A DNA stretch of 37,164 bases from Bacteroidota bacterium (GCA_014190475.1 BJGL01000015.1:1-37164); one strand, 5' to 3'. Positions 6,374 through 15,469 are shown, counted from the first letter of the stretch. Made by a program: numbers and translations. The notes: generated by a model not told the origin, from the sequence alone.

Positions 6374-8857
6374 ATGTACAAACTAATCTATCTCGCACTC
6401 CTTCTTGTATTAACTCCAGCAATTGCAAAAACGCAACAAGGGATAATTCTCCGTAAAGCTGCAGCGGTCCGTACTAGTCAGGCGCCAAAAATTGATGGTA
6501 AAATAGGAGATTCAGTATGGCAACAAGCCACTCCACTTACTGATTTTATTATCAATTCTCCAGACTTTGGAAAACCATCAAAACTTAATACTAAAGTTTG
6601 GGTTCTCTACGATGATGTTGCTTTGTACATCGCAGCTAAACTACAGGACGATCCCAAACTGATTCGAAAGCAACTAACGGCCCGGGATGGAGAACAACGA
6701 CAGGATGTAGACTATTTTGCAGCGTATATAGATACCTATAACGATAATCAAAATGGTTTTCAGTTTGCAGTAACCAGCCGAAATGTGCAATCAGATGGAA
6801 GACTCTCCCCCTCCATTCAAAGCCAATTTGGACCACCCAGTGATTATAGTTGGGATGCGGTGTGGGAAAGTAATGTTCAATTTACAGCGGATGGCTGGAC
6901 GCTAGAGATGCGGATTCCATATATCTCATTACGTTTTTCAAAAGCAGTAGAACAAGCATGGGGAATCAATTTTCAACGCTTTAGTAGAAGACTGAACGAA
7001 AGTAGTTATTGGAATTCGATAGATCCGAACGAAGCTGGTTTTGTAAACCAATTTGGAGATTTAACCGGAATCAGTGGCATTGAACCACCGCTTCGCCTCT
7101 CCGTGTTACCCTATGTAACGGCAGGTTTTAGAAATACACCTACTAATAAAGGAAATGTAAAAGAAACCCTACGAAATGGCGGTATGGACTTAAAATGGGG
7201 CGTAAATGAGAGCTTCACGCTTGATGCCACTCTTGTGCCAGATTTTGGACAAGTAATTTCCGATAATGTAATTCTGAATCTCTCCCCTTTTGAAGTTCGC
7301 TTTCAAGAAAACAGACCCTTTTTTACAGAAGGTACAGAGCTATTCAATAAAGCTGGACTATTTTATAGCAGACGAATCGGTCTTACACCACGTGGTTATT
7401 GGGGAATAAAAAATCAAGTAGCCAATGACCCCAACTTAAAAATTATCAATAACCCAGGTGTAACACAATTAATAAATGCTTCCAAGTTTTCTGGACGTAA
7501 TAAAAAGAATTTGGGCATCGCTGTTTTTAATGCAGTAAGCGCTCCCATGTTTGCAACCATAGAAAATACAGCAACTGGAAAAAGAGAGAATATCGAAACA
7601 GAGCCATTAACTAATTATAATCTCATCGTACTAGATCAGGCACTAAAGGGACGCTCATCCGTTACTTTCACAAATACCAATGTAGTGCGAAGTGGGATTT
7701 CCAGAGATGCAAATGTATCTGCCTTAGATTTTGCTTTGTTTGATAAAAATAATCGTTATTCATTAGCAGGAACTGCTCGATACAGCACCATTAAAAGCCA
7801 AGACCCTTATGACGGGTTTACCACTCGATTAAGTTTTAGAAAAGTGAGTGGAAAAGTACAGTTTAGCTTGGCACAAAGTGTTGAATCAGATCGTTACGAC
7901 CCCAATGATTTAGGATATCTGCAGGCTCCTAATGAATTCAATACAATTTTAAATGCCAGTTACAATCAGTTTACACCAACTAAAAGATTTTTAAGCTACA
8001 GATACACACTAAAAGCTTCTAACTCTTATTTATACAAGCCTTTTGCTTGGCGAGAAGTTGAAATTGGAGCTACTGCTTTTTATTTCCTGAAAAATTTCTG
8101 GGATGTCAATATCCAATATTTAGCTAAACCCATCTGGCAAAATGATTTTTTTGAGCTGCGTACTCCAGGCCGCTCTGTTCGATCAATGCCTTGGCACTAT
8201 GTAGGATTTACAGGAAGTACAGATAGCCGTAAAAGATTTTACTTAGGTGCAGAAGCCGGGTATGCAACAACGCCTGCCTTCAATAATGCAGAGTTTATTC
8301 GATACGAATTTTCATTTCGTTATCGATTCAATGATTGGTTTAGCCTCACGTTAAGTAGCGAGGGAAGTCGAGATATGGGTAATGTGGGTTATGCCTTTCG
8401 GAGAGAAGCAAATGGCGAGCCTATCATCGGATGGCGAGATGTATTCCAGCAAACCACTATACTCACAGGATTACTCAACTTTACACCCCGAATGTTTCTT
8501 ACACTTCGAGCCAGACATTACTGGAGTCGGGTTACTTATGAAAAGTTCTTTAATGTAGACGCAAAGGGATATTGGATTGACCGCCCCTTTATAGCAGGCG
8601 TTGATAATAATTACAATGCATACAACCTGGATGTTTTCTATACCTGGGACTTTATGTATGGCAGCAGATTGATTATTGGGTGGAAAAATTGGATGCCTTT
8701 GGATTATAGTATTGACGGAAGTCGCTTCCAATCCTATAGTAAAAACTTAAGGGAAGTACTCACTACACAACAAGGCAAAGAGTTAACAGCTAGACTTATA
8801 TATTTCTTGGATTACCAGAAATTAAAAAAAAGAAATAAGTCCCAATCCGCGCAATAG
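6374..8857 (+). CDS. CBM9-like / DUF5916 outer-membrane protein
   Basis: ATG at 6374 is preferred over the in-frame TTG at 6365 because an AAAGGAG ribosome-binding site (6356-6362) sits 11 nt before the ATG but only 2 nt before the TTG. The 827-residue product begins with a signal peptide (YKLIYLALLLVLTPAIAKTQ). Residues about 25-225 form a CBM9-like beta-sandwich, with APKIDGKIGDSVWQQA as the opening signature. The rest is a DUF5916 domain rich in alternating aromatic beta strands, probably an outer-membrane beta barrel, and it includes SPFEVRFQENRPFFTEG, a typical DUF5916 segment. The substrate is unknown; carbohydrate binding is inferred from the CBM9-like domain. Confidence 0.83.
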   Translation: MYKLIYLALLLVLTPAIAKTQQGIILRKAAAVRTSQAPKIDGKIGDSVWQQATPLTDFIINSPDFGKPSKLNTKVWVLYDDVALYIAAKLQDDPKLIRKQLTARDGEQRQDVDYFAAYIDTYNDNQNGFQFAVTSRNVQSDGRLSPSIQSQFGPPSDYSWDAVWESNVQFTADGWTLEMRIPYISLRFSKAVEQAWGINFQRFSRRLNESSYWNSIDPNEAGFVNQFGDLTGISGIEPPLRLSVLPYVTAGFRNTPTNKGNVKETLRNGGMDLKWGVNESFTLDATLVPDFGQVISDNVILNLSPFEVRFQENRPFFTEGTELFNKAGLFYSRRIGLTPRGYWGIKNQVANDPNLKIINNPGVTQLINASKFSGRNKKNLGIAVFNAVSAPMFATIENTATGKRENIETEPLTNYNLIVLDQALKGRSSVTFTNTNVVRSGISRDANVSALDFALFDKNNRYSLAGTARYSTIKSQDPYDGFTTRLSFRKVSGKVQFSLAQSVESDRYDPNDLGYLQAPNEFNTILNASYNQFTPTKRFLSYRYTLKASNSYLYKPFAWREVEIGATAFYFLKNFWDVNIQYLAKPIWQNDFFELRTPGRSVRSMPWHYVGFTGSTDSRKRFYLGAEAGYATTPAFNNAEFIRYEFSFRYRFNDWFSLTLSSEGSRDMGNVGYAFRREANGEPIIGWRDVFQQTTILTGLLNFTPRMFLTLRARHYWSRVTYEKFFNVDAKGYWIDRPFIAGVDNNYNAYNLDVFYTWDFMYGSRLIIGWKNWMPLDYSIDGSRFQSYSKNLREVLTTQQGKELTARLIYFLDYQKLKKRNKSQSAQ

Positions 8858-8860
8858 TCA

Positions 8861-10204
8861 TTAAAACTTTCGGTAGGCTCCGCTTAAATACATGTTTGCC
8901 TCTGTTTCTCTAAATGCAGATTGTTCTTTATCGTAATGCAATGTTTTACCTGGAAAACGTCCCGCAATAACACCTAACAATATTGTTTCAGTCAGTTTTG
9001 CAGCATAAGTAAATGGAGCAGAACAAGCGGCTTTCCCTAAACATGTATTGATGAACTCATGATAGTGTAAAGGGGATTCTTTTGCATAATCACGAATGGG
9101 TTCACCTAAACTACTTTGTGGATCAAACTGCTTAATAGAATACTCAGCAACTGAATTCCCAACCAACAAGCGAGGCAACTGCATAAAATGGGGCAACAGT
9201 AATCGCTTCCCATTTTCTCCAATGAAAATAGCACCCTGATCTGGAATTGAAACCCCGGGAGGTAGCTGTAATTCAGGCGAATCAGCAGGACCTTCTACCC
9301 CATCATACCAAACCCATTCAAAAACTGGTGTCGTGTAAGCTGTTCCTTCAAAAGTATAATGCACCACGTTTCGTTCTGGGTATCCAAATCCTGTGGCAGG
9401 ACGACAGTTATTTGTGATAGTACTAGGAACCCCCAGCTCTAAGGCATTATAAGGGGTGTCAAAAATATGAACGCCCATGTCACCCAGCGTAGCACAGCCA
9501 TAATCCACCAGCTTACGCCAATTACCAGGATGGTAATAGCCTTTTTTATAAGGCCTTTCTGGCGAAGTTCCCAACCATAAGTTCCAATCAAGCGTAGTCG
9601 GAATGGGATCATCGCCCAATGGAGCAGCACCGTTGTAGCCCCAGTTTTTATTGGACCAAGCAATCACTTTACTCACCTTACCAATCAATCCACCACGAAT
9701 CAATAATGTGGCCAACTTATAATCATAAAAAGAGTGAACCTGAATCCCCATTTGTGTTACAAGACCTTTTTTCTCGGCAACACGACGCATTTCTCTTGAT
9801 TCAGCCACATAATGAGTCAGCGGTTTTTGACAGTATACCGCTTTCCCGTGTTTCATGGCAAGTAAGGAAGCGGGTGCATGGGTATGGTCGGGAGTAGACA
9901 CCACTACAGCATCAATTTTCCGGTGAATCTTTTTAAAGAGTAATCTATAATCACTAAATACTTTGGCATTCGGGAAAAGCTTTTGTGCAGCAGCCAGGTA
10001 ATTTTGATCTACATCGCATAAGGCAACTACTTCAACCTGCGGATGAGAGGCAATTGCTTTCAAATCTTCCATCCCCATATTCCCCACACCAATATGTGCA
10101 GTACGAATAATAGATTTACCCGCTCCGCGTGACCAACTTGAAAACGGCAAAAAAGAGGCACCAAGCGCCATAGTAGAAAGTTTAATAAACTCGCGTTTTT
10201 CCAT
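8861..10204 (-). CDS. Exported Gfo/Idh/MocA-family oxidoreductase
   Basis: 447 residues from the ATG at 10204, which lies 1 nt after the upstream stop; a longer reading from 10318 would overlap the upstream gene by over 100 nt. The N-terminus MEKREFIKLSTMALGASFLPF is a Tat-like leader with KR in place of the twin Arg, though the RefxxK context remains. The Rossmann motif is GVGNMG (39-44), followed by ALCDVD (61-66), and the family catalytic lysine is K127 in CQKPL. Such proteins oxidise or reduce sugars with tightly bound NAD(P). Third in a cluster with two DUF1080 proteins, it likely makes or uses 3-keto sugars or glycosides in the periplasm. Its 3' end is 3 nt from the convergent DUF5916 gene. 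Confidence 0.87.
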   Translation of the reverse strand: MEKREFIKLSTMALGASFLPFSSWSRGAGKSIIRTAHIGVGNMGMEDLKAIASHPQVEVVALCDVDQNYLAAAQKLFPNAKVFSDYRLLFKKIHRKIDAVVVSTPDHTHAPASLLAMKHGKAVYCQKPLTHYVAESREMRRVAEKKGLVTQMGIQVHSFYDYKLATLLIRGGLIGKVSKVIAWSNKNWGYNGAAPLGDDPIPTTLDWNLWLGTSPERPYKKGYYHPGNWRKLVDYGCATLGDMGVHIFDTPYNALELGVPSTITNNCRPATGFGYPERNVVHYTFEGTAYTTPVFEWVWYDGVEGPADSPELQLPPGVSIPDQGAIFIGENGKRLLLPHFMQLPRLLVGNSVAEYSIKQFDPQSSLGEPIRDYAKESPLHYHEFINTCLGKAACSAPFTYAAKLTETILLGVIAGRFPGKTLHYDKEQSAFRETEANMYLSGAYRKF

Positions 10205-10205
10205 A

Positions 10206-10973
10206 TTAAAGAGGCTTAATTCGAATATTTCTAAACCACAAAGAACTTCCATGATCCTGAAACCCAATAAATCCTTTTTTGAACTTTCCATAATCAGGAG
10301 ACAATCCCCACTTTCCACTTGATTTCTTGGCTATCCAATCTTCTGACCAGGGAACAAATCGTACAATCAATTTTCCATTCAACCAATGCTGCACTTCCTT
10401 CTCTGTAAAAATGATACGTGTTTCATTCCACTCTCCTGCTGGGCGAGTGGCTTTTTGTGAGGCATCGGGTGGGTACATAGCATAATCAGCTCCCGTAGAC
10501 TGTAAGGGTTGAAGCTTGTGAGGATTCACGGTTACTCCAATGCTTTTATTATAGGAAGTGATATCATGAAAATCAGTGTAATGTTCGTCATCAATTAATT
10601 GGTACTCAGGTGCAACTTCAGGTATACCACGATAACCTTCCGCTATATGATAAAAGATTCCACTATTTCCTCCGGGAGGAATTTTCCATTCCACCGCTAA
10701 TTCAAAATTGTCGAACGCACGAGCCCCATAAATAATATCACGACTTCCTTTATAGTCATAGTCCTTTTCTAAAATCATTGTTGTGCTAAAAGTCATCTCT
10801 CCATTCACCACACCCCAACCCGGTGGAAGTGCCTTTCCGTTATAAGCGCGCCAACCTTCCAACGACTTGCCGTCAAATAATTGGATCCATTGATTAGTTG
10901 AAGCTATTTTTTTTGGCGCTTGACAACCTGCAAGAATTGAAAATGCAAGGATAAGCAAGGTTACATTTCGCAT
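10206..10973 (-). CDS. DUF1080 lipoprotein (3-keto-glycoside hydrolase/lyase family)
   Basis: 255 residues from ATG 10973, chosen because it lies 1 nt after the upstream stop and gives a clean lipoprotein signal, LLILAFSILAGC with lipid-attached C17. The domain is a DUF1080 (PF06439) concanavalin-like sandwich: LFDGKSLEGW near 32-41, GNSGIFYH, PEYQLIDDEH, and the closing strand GFIGFQDHGSSLWFRNIRI. DUF1080 members cleave 3-keto-disaccharides or 3-keto-glycosides; the exact chemistry of this protein is inferred. Lipidation suggests it is held at a membrane facing the periplasm or outside. It sits between the shorter DUF1080 gene and the Gfo/Idh/MocA gene, each 1 nt away. Confidence 0.84.
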   Translation of the reverse strand: MRNVTLLILAFSILAGCQAPKKIASTNQWIQLFDGKSLEGWRAYNGKALPPGWGVVNGEMTFSTTMILEKDYDYKGSRDIIYGARAFDNFELAVEWKIPPGGNSGIFYHIAEGYRGIPEVAPEYQLIDDEHYTDFHDITSYNKSIGVTVNPHKLQPLQSTGADYAMYPPDASQKATRPAGEWNETRIIFTEKEVQHWLNGKLIVRFVPWSEDWIAKKSSGKWGLSPDYGKFKKGFIGFQDHGSSLWFRNIRIKPL

Positions 10974-10974
10974 A

Positions 10975-11577
10975 TTATAATTCTCTAATTTTAAAATTAT
11001 TCCAACGAACTTTAATACCGCCTCCCGAATGAATCTGCAAGGCAATACTACCCTCTCCGGCACCAATTTTTTCATCTTGCAGTTGAATCATCTTGTGACC
11101 ATTTAAATACGTAGTAACCTGATCCCCCTTGACTTTAATTCTGAGTTGATTCCAATCTTCCATTTTTAAATACTTTTCATTTTTAGGGTTTGGCTTGATG
11201 AGCCAGCCACGACCATAGGACTCATAAATTCCTCCTGTATGTTGCCCCGGTGGCGCCACCTCTACCTGCCATCCTTTAATAATTACTCCTTTAACAGATG
11301 AACGGAAAAACACACCACTGTTTCCATTAGCCTCTTGCTTAAACGAAAGTTTTAATACAAAATTCTTGTACGCTTTTATGGTAGACAAATAACCATACTC
11401 CTTGTCCGGTCCGCTTTCACAAATCAAATCACCATGATCGACATACCACTTTTCAGTACCATGAACTTGCCAACCAGCTAGATCTTTACCATTAAATAGA
11501 GTGGATTGAGCGTTTATGGTGGAGAAGCCAATACACATGGTTAAAGCAAGAAATAGCTGAACTACTTTCGTTTTCAT
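10975..11577 (-). CDS. Secreted DUF1080 protein, short form
   Basis: 200 residues with a signal peptide (VVQLFLALTMCIGFSTINA followed by Gln) and a single DUF1080 domain: LFNGKDLAGWQVHG, then GDLICESG, LKLSFKQEANGNSGVFFRS, GWQVEVAPP and a final IRELR-like strand. It is a diverged partner of the next gene, not a recent duplicate: the shared motifs are LFxGKxLxGW and GNSGxF. It is the first gene of the minus-strand cluster, with a 96-nt divergent region before the di-haem peroxidase gene. Two DUF1080 proteins side by side suggest different substrates, or a split of cleavage and binding roles. Confidence 0.83.
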   Translation of the reverse strand: MKTKVVQLFLALTMCIGFSTINAQSTLFNGKDLAGWQVHGTEKWYVDHGDLICESGPDKEYGYLSTIKAYKNFVLKLSFKQEANGNSGVFFRSSVKGVIIKGWQVEVAPPGQHTGGIYESYGRGWLIKPNPKNEKYLKMEDWNQLRIKVKGDQVTTYLNGHKMIQLQDEKIGAGEGSIALQIHSGGGIKVRWNNFKIREL

Positions 11578-11673
11578 AAAAGAAAGTTAAGGAAAGATTT
11601 TCGAGTAAAAGTGTACCTTGTAGGCTTAAACCTAAGAATTAAAAAAAGGTCTGATTTGCTATAATACACAAGC

Positions 11674-12864
11674 ATGAAACCTACCACTACCCTGCCAATC
11701 CTCCTCCTGACATGTATCCTGATAATAAATGGGTTCGGCTGTAAAAAGAACAATAGCAGCCAAGATTCTTATCCTGCCATTCAGGCAAAGTTTGGTACCC
11801 GCATTGATCCTGCTAATCTTGCTAATTATGCTAACCAAGGCAAACCCGCCTATATACTAAAAGACAATACTGCCGGGAATAATATCAGTAATGCAAAAGC
11901 CACGTTAGGTCGTGTGCTATTTTATGATAAGCAGCTTAGTATTAACAACACTATTTCTTGTGGTAGCTGCCATATCCAAAAATTTGCATTTGGAGATACA
12001 GCGCTAGCCAGCTTAGGAGTAGAAAATGGAAGAACTGGACGTCATTCCATGCGACTCATCAACGCACGATTCGCGAACGAGGCAAAATTTTTCTGGGACG
12101 AACGAGCTGCCACCCTTGAACAGCAAACAACAAAACCTATACAAGATCATGCTGAGATGGGGTTTAGTGGTCAGAATGGACGCCCAGCACTAACAACTTT
12201 ACTAACTAAACTTCAAAATTTAGACTACTATAAAGAACTCTTTCAATTTGTATATGGTAACCAAACAGTAACAGAGTCTCGACTACAAGAATGCTTATCG
12301 CAATTTGTACGCAGTATTCAATCTTTTGATTCAAAGTATGATATAGGCAGAGCGCAGGTTACACAAGAGCAACAAGCATTTCCCAATTTTACACAGCAAG
12401 AAAATATGGGAAAAAATATGTTTTTGACGCCACCACAATTTAATGCTACGGGAGTTCGGACCGCTGGTGGTTTGGGTTGTGCTGGCTGTCATGCAGCGCC
12501 TGAATTTGATATAGACCCAAATACAGGTAACAATGGAATTATTGGAAACTTAAATGCTCCCGGCATTGATATTAATAATACCAGGGCTCCTTCACTTCGG
12601 GATTTAGTGGGAACAGATGGGCAGCCTAATGGACCAATGATGCATACAGGAGGAATCCGAACATTACAAGCAGCTATTGGTCATTATGGGCAAATTAATC
12701 TTGCTCCGGGTAATACAAGGTTAGATCAACGACTGCGCCCCAACGGATTTGGACAAAACCTAAATCTGAATCAACAAGAAGTAGATGCGGTGATTGCTTT
12801 CCTGAAAACACTCACCGGATCAGCCGTATATACAGATCAAAAATGGGCTGATCCATTTCAGTAA
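11674..12864 (+). CDS. Di-haem cytochrome c peroxidase (CCP/MauG family) lipoprotein
   Basis: 396 residues. The signal LLLTCILIINGFGC with C23 indicates a lipoprotein. Two CXXCH haem sites are present: CGSCH (96-100) and CAGCH (269-273), with the spacing expected for the two-domain CCP fold. FFWDERAATLEQQ near 139-151 and the EMGFS segment (161-165) match family landmarks around the haem interface. Enzymes of this family reduce hydrogen peroxide or, in MauG-like branches, oxidise protein or small substrates. First in a plus-strand operon with GH29 fucosidase, it diverges from the DUF1080 cluster, where it could serve redox steps of sugar oxidation; that link is inference from position only. 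Confidence 0.9.
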   Translation: MKPTTTLPILLLTCILIINGFGCKKNNSSQDSYPAIQAKFGTRIDPANLANYANQGKPAYILKDNTAGNNISNAKATLGRVLFYDKQLSINNTISCGSCHIQKFAFGDTALASLGVENGRTGRHSMRLINARFANEAKFFWDERAATLEQQTTKPIQDHAEMGFSGQNGRPALTTLLTKLQNLDYYKELFQFVYGNQTVTESRLQECLSQFVRSIQSFDSKYDIGRAQVTQEQQAFPNFTQQENMGKNMFLTPPQFNATGVRTAGGLGCAGCHAAPEFDIDPNTGNNGIIGNLNAPGIDINNTRAPSLRDLVGTDGQPNGPMMHTGGIRTLQAAIGHYGQINLAPGNTRLDQRLRPNGFGQNLNLNQQEVDAVIAFLKTLTGSAVYTDQKWADPFQ

Positions 12865-12872
12865 ATCGCTGT

Positions 12873-14225
12873 ATGATTAAAAGATTTTTGTGTTTACTCT
12901 GTGCAACGGGATGGGCAGTGTTTCTATTAGCTCAATCACAATCCCCCAAACCCTCGCCTGCACAACTTGCCTGGCATCAATTAGAATATTACTGGTTTGC
13001 ACATTTTGGACCGAACACCTTTTCCGGTGAAGAATGGGGAACAGGGAGCGAATCGGCTTCACTGTTTAATCCTACAAAGTTAGATACGCGTCAATGGTGT
13101 CGGTTAGCAAAGCAAGCGGGAGCAAAAGGCATTATCATTACAGCAAAACATCACGATGGCTTTTGCCTTTGGCCCAGTCAATACTCCACGCATACCGTCA
13201 GAGAAAGTAATTGGAAAGATGGAAAAGGAGATGTATTAAAAGAACTATCCGAGGCTTGCAAAGAGTATGGATTAAAATTTGGGGTGTATATATCGCCCTG
13301 GGATCGTAATCACCCTGATTATGGAACAGCCGAATACAATCAAATATTTGTGCGAATGTTGAAAGAACTCTTTACGCAATATGGACCCATCTGGGAATTA
13401 TGGTGGGATGGCGCTAATGGAGAAGGACCTAATGGGAAAAAGCAAGTATACGACTGGGAATTATACCGCAAAACAGTACAAGAGCTTTCACCCCAAACTT
13501 TAATTTTTAGCGATGTTGGTCCACATATCCGCTGGGTAGGAAATGAAAAAGGCATTGCAGGAACCACTAATTGGAATTTATTGAATACAGATGGATTTGA
13601 AGCAGGACTCAAGGGGCCTTCCACTGATACACTAAAAAATGGAAATAAATTTGGTAAAAACTGGATTCCAGCAGAATGCGATGTTAGTATCAGACCCGGG
13701 TGGTTTTGGAAAGAAACAGAAAATAAAAAAGTAAAATCAGCGGAACAATTATTTCAACTGTATTTAAAAAGTGTGGGAAGAGGCGCCAATTTGTTACTGA
13801 ATATACCTCCAGATGCTACCGGCAGGATTGCAGCAGAAGATTCAGTAGCATTAGTAGCATTAAAAAAACTGATTGATACAAACTTTAAAAAGGACTTGCT
13901 AACTACCAAAGGAACCAACCATACCCGATCTAATCAAGCCCTTGAAATAAAATTAAATAAGCCAACACAGGCAAATTGCATCGTCCTCATGGAGAATCTA
14001 AAAAATGGGCAATCCTGCAGTCAATTTAGTATAACTTTTTATGACAAGAATAATCTGGAGATTTCAACAATTAAGGGAACAACCATAGGAGCAAAGCGTA
14101 TTCTTACATTCCCAACAGCAGCAATTAGCAAAATTAAGTTGGCGATTACGGAGCAAAAAGCCTCTGTTGAACTTGAACGAATATCTTTATATCAAATTGA
14201 TGAAAATTTAATTGAAAAAGAATAA
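12873..14225 (+). CDS. GH29 alpha-L-fucosidase
   Basis: 450 residues with a signal peptide (FLCLLCATGWAVFLLAQ). The (beta/alpha)8 barrel opens with WFAHFGPNTFSGEEWG (41-56), then KHHDGFCLW (92-100), GVYISPWD (137-144) and the strand-end LWWDGANG, in which D179 is the expected retaining nucleophile of GH29. A C-terminal beta-sandwich region (about 350-440) follows, which is common in the family. The absence of a long extra domain and of a lipobox suggests a soluble periplasmic enzyme releasing terminal fucose. It starts 8 nt after the di-haem peroxidase gene and ends 8 nt before the VOC gene. Related GH29-like activities on other deoxysugars cannot be excluded. Confidence 0.88.
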   Translation: MIKRFLCLLCATGWAVFLLAQSQSPKPSPAQLAWHQLEYYWFAHFGPNTFSGEEWGTGSESASLFNPTKLDTRQWCRLAKQAGAKGIIITAKHHDGFCLWPSQYSTHTVRESNWKDGKGDVLKELSEACKEYGLKFGVYISPWDRNHPDYGTAEYNQIFVRMLKELFTQYGPIWELWWDGANGEGPNGKKQVYDWELYRKTVQELSPQTLIFSDVGPHIRWVGNEKGIAGTTNWNLLNTDGFEAGLKGPSTDTLKNGNKFGKNWIPAECDVSIRPGWFWKETENKKVKSAEQLFQLYLKSVGRGANLLLNIPPDATGRIAAEDSVALVALKKLIDTNFKKDLLTTKGTNHTRSNQALEIKLNKPTQANCIVLMENLKNGQSCSQFSITFYDKNNLEISTIKGTTIGAKRILTFPTAAISKIKLAITEQKASVELERISLYQIDENLIEKE

Positions 14226-14233
14226 TCGAGTGT

Positions 14234-14626
14234 ATGTCCAACGTACGTCTGTTTCAGTTAAGCTTACTTGTGCGTGATTACGACGAAGCTATTCAGTATT
14301 ATACAAACGTACTTGGATTTCAGTTGATAGAGAATACGATATTATCGGCAACAAAGCGTTGGGTTGTTGTTTCTCCAAATCCAGAACAGGCTTCGCTTTT
14401 ATTAGCCAAAGCCGCTACACCAAACCAGGAAAGAGCAATTGGAAACCAAACCGGAGGTCGTGTGTTTTTATTTTTACACACCGATAATTTTGAAATAACC
14501 TATAACAAGTATTTGAGTAAGGGTGTAGAATTCATGGAACAACCAAGAATAGAAATGTTTGGTAAAGTTTGTGTCTTTAAAGATTTATATGGAAACTTGT
14601 GGGATCTTATTGAACCCGTTCACTAA
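14234..14626 (+). CDS. VOC-superfamily (glyoxalase/dioxygenase-fold) protein
   Basis: 130 residues forming one vicinal-oxygen-chelate domain with paired beta-alpha-beta-beta-beta units: RLFQLSLLVRDYDEAIQYYTNVLGF at the start, GGRVFLFLHTDNFE in the middle, and FGKVCVFKDLYGNLWDLIEPV at the end. Candidate metal ligands include H82 in the FLHTDNF strand and E127 in the C-terminal strand. No signal peptide, so it is cytoplasmic, unlike its operon neighbours. It lies 8 nt after the fucosidase gene. Such proteins range from glyoxalases and epimerases to antibiotic-binding proteins, so the reaction is open. Confidence 0.8.
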   Translation: MSNVRLFQLSLLVRDYDEAIQYYTNVLGFQLIENTILSATKRWVVVSPNPEQASLLLAKAATPNQERAIGNQTGGRVFLFLHTDNFEITYNKYLSKGVEFMEQPRIEMFGKVCVFKDLYGNLWDLIEPVH

Positions 14627-14639
14627 TAAAATAATTTAT

Positions 14640-14987
14640 ATGAGAATCACGTTAACACTTTTGGGACTGTTTATTGGACTTTTTGCGCAAGCACAAGAAC
14701 AGCCAGTCAAACAAATAGATAAAAAGAAAAAAACGTATGAAGTACTTGCTAGTTGCGGTACTTGTAATTTTAAATTGAAAGCAGAAGGCTGTCCTCTTGC
14801 AATCAAGTGGAATGATAAAGTTTATTTAGTAGAAGGAACTTCAATAGATGATCATGGTGATGCCCACGCAGATGATGGATTTTGTAATGCAATTAAGAAA
14901 GCAAAAGTGCAGGGCACATTTGAGGGAGATCGTTTTAAATCTACATACTTTGAAATTGTAAAAGTGAGTAACTCAAAAAAACAATAA
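14640..14987 (+). CDS. Periplasmic Cys/His-rich small protein (DUF6370-like)
   Basis: 115 residues from ATG 14640; a longer in-frame reading overlaps the VOC gene and would bury the signal peptide. The leader is ITLTLLGLFIGLFAQA followed by Gln-Glu. The mature chain carries C39-GT-C42, C51, a DDHGDAHADDGFC segment with H72, H76 and C82, and little else, which points to metal binding or a structural disulfide pair. It resembles uncharacterised proteins with a CGxC, GC, DHGDAHxxDGFC layout, which I recall as DUF6370, though the number is uncertain. It is fourth in the peroxidase-fucosidase operon. A metal delivery or storage role is a guess. Confidence 0.6.
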   Translation: MRITLTLLGLFIGLFAQAQEQPVKQIDKKKKTYEVLASCGTCNFKLKAEGCPLAIKWNDKVYLVEGTSIDDHGDAHADDGFCNAIKKAKVQGTFEGDRFKSTYFEIVKVSNSKKQ

Positions 14988-14995
14988 CATAGTTA

Positions 14996-15469
14996 TTGAC
15001 AGTCCCGACGATTACAAATATTCCTGAAAATCTTTTGGTAGGGAAACATCTTGAAATGTCCCTACAACAAAACCGGACTTCCGAGCTTTGGGGATCATTT
15101 GGCCCTCTTATAAAAACAATATCCAATCGGCTTGATACCGGTCGGTATTCCTTACAAGAATACCCCGCTCACTATTTTGATCAATTCAACCCTGCGCTCA
15201 TTTTTAAAAAATGGGCATTGGTGGCTGTAAAGGATCATACAAATGTGCCAGAAGCATGTGAGAAATTTACTTTACCCGGTGGCAGCTATGCCGTATTTCA
15301 TCACAAAGGAAATGACATGCAAATTTTTCAATATATCTATAGCAGCTGGCTGCCTCGCTCTGGATACGCACTTGACCAGCGACCTCATTTTGAGTTGCTG
15401 GGCGATAAATATAAAAATGGAGACCCCTCATCAGAGGAACACATCTATATTCCAATTCGGAAATTATAA
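14996..15469 (+). CDS. GyrI-like / AraC effector-binding domain protein
   Basis: 157 residues as a stand-alone GyrI-like small-molecule-binding domain, with no DNA-binding region. Features: a first strand LLVGKHLEMSL, a helix after TSELWGSFGPL, a central YFDQFNPALIFKKWALVAV, then LPGGSYAVFHHKG and FELLGDKYKNGD, ending with EEHIYIPI; the G-Y-A-x-F, F-E-x-Y-like and IYIPI elements are usual for the fold. The start must be the TTG at 14996: an in-frame TAG lies at 14990-14992 and the next ATG would delete the first strand. It begins 8 nt after the DUF6370-like gene and meets the convergent aminotransferase gene after 5 nt. Confidence 0.72.
   Translation: MTVPTITNIPENLLVGKHLEMSLQQNRTSELWGSFGPLIKTISNRLDTGRYSLQEYPAHYFDQFNPALIFKKWALVAVKDHTNVPEACEKFTLPGGSYAVFHHKGNDMQIFQYIYSSWLPRSGYALDQRPHFELLGDKYKNGDPSSEEHIYIPIRKL

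Noticed and set aside
10205-10318. N-terminal extension of the Gfo/Idh/MocA protein
   Set aside because: It would overlap the upstream DUF1080 gene and hide the export leader; the ATG at 10204 fits better.
11660-11665. TATAAT before the di-haem peroxidase gene as a sigma-70 -10 box
   Set aside because: Bacteroidota housekeeping promoters use TAnnTTTG; a TATAAT in AT-rich DNA only 8 nt from the ATG is probably chance.
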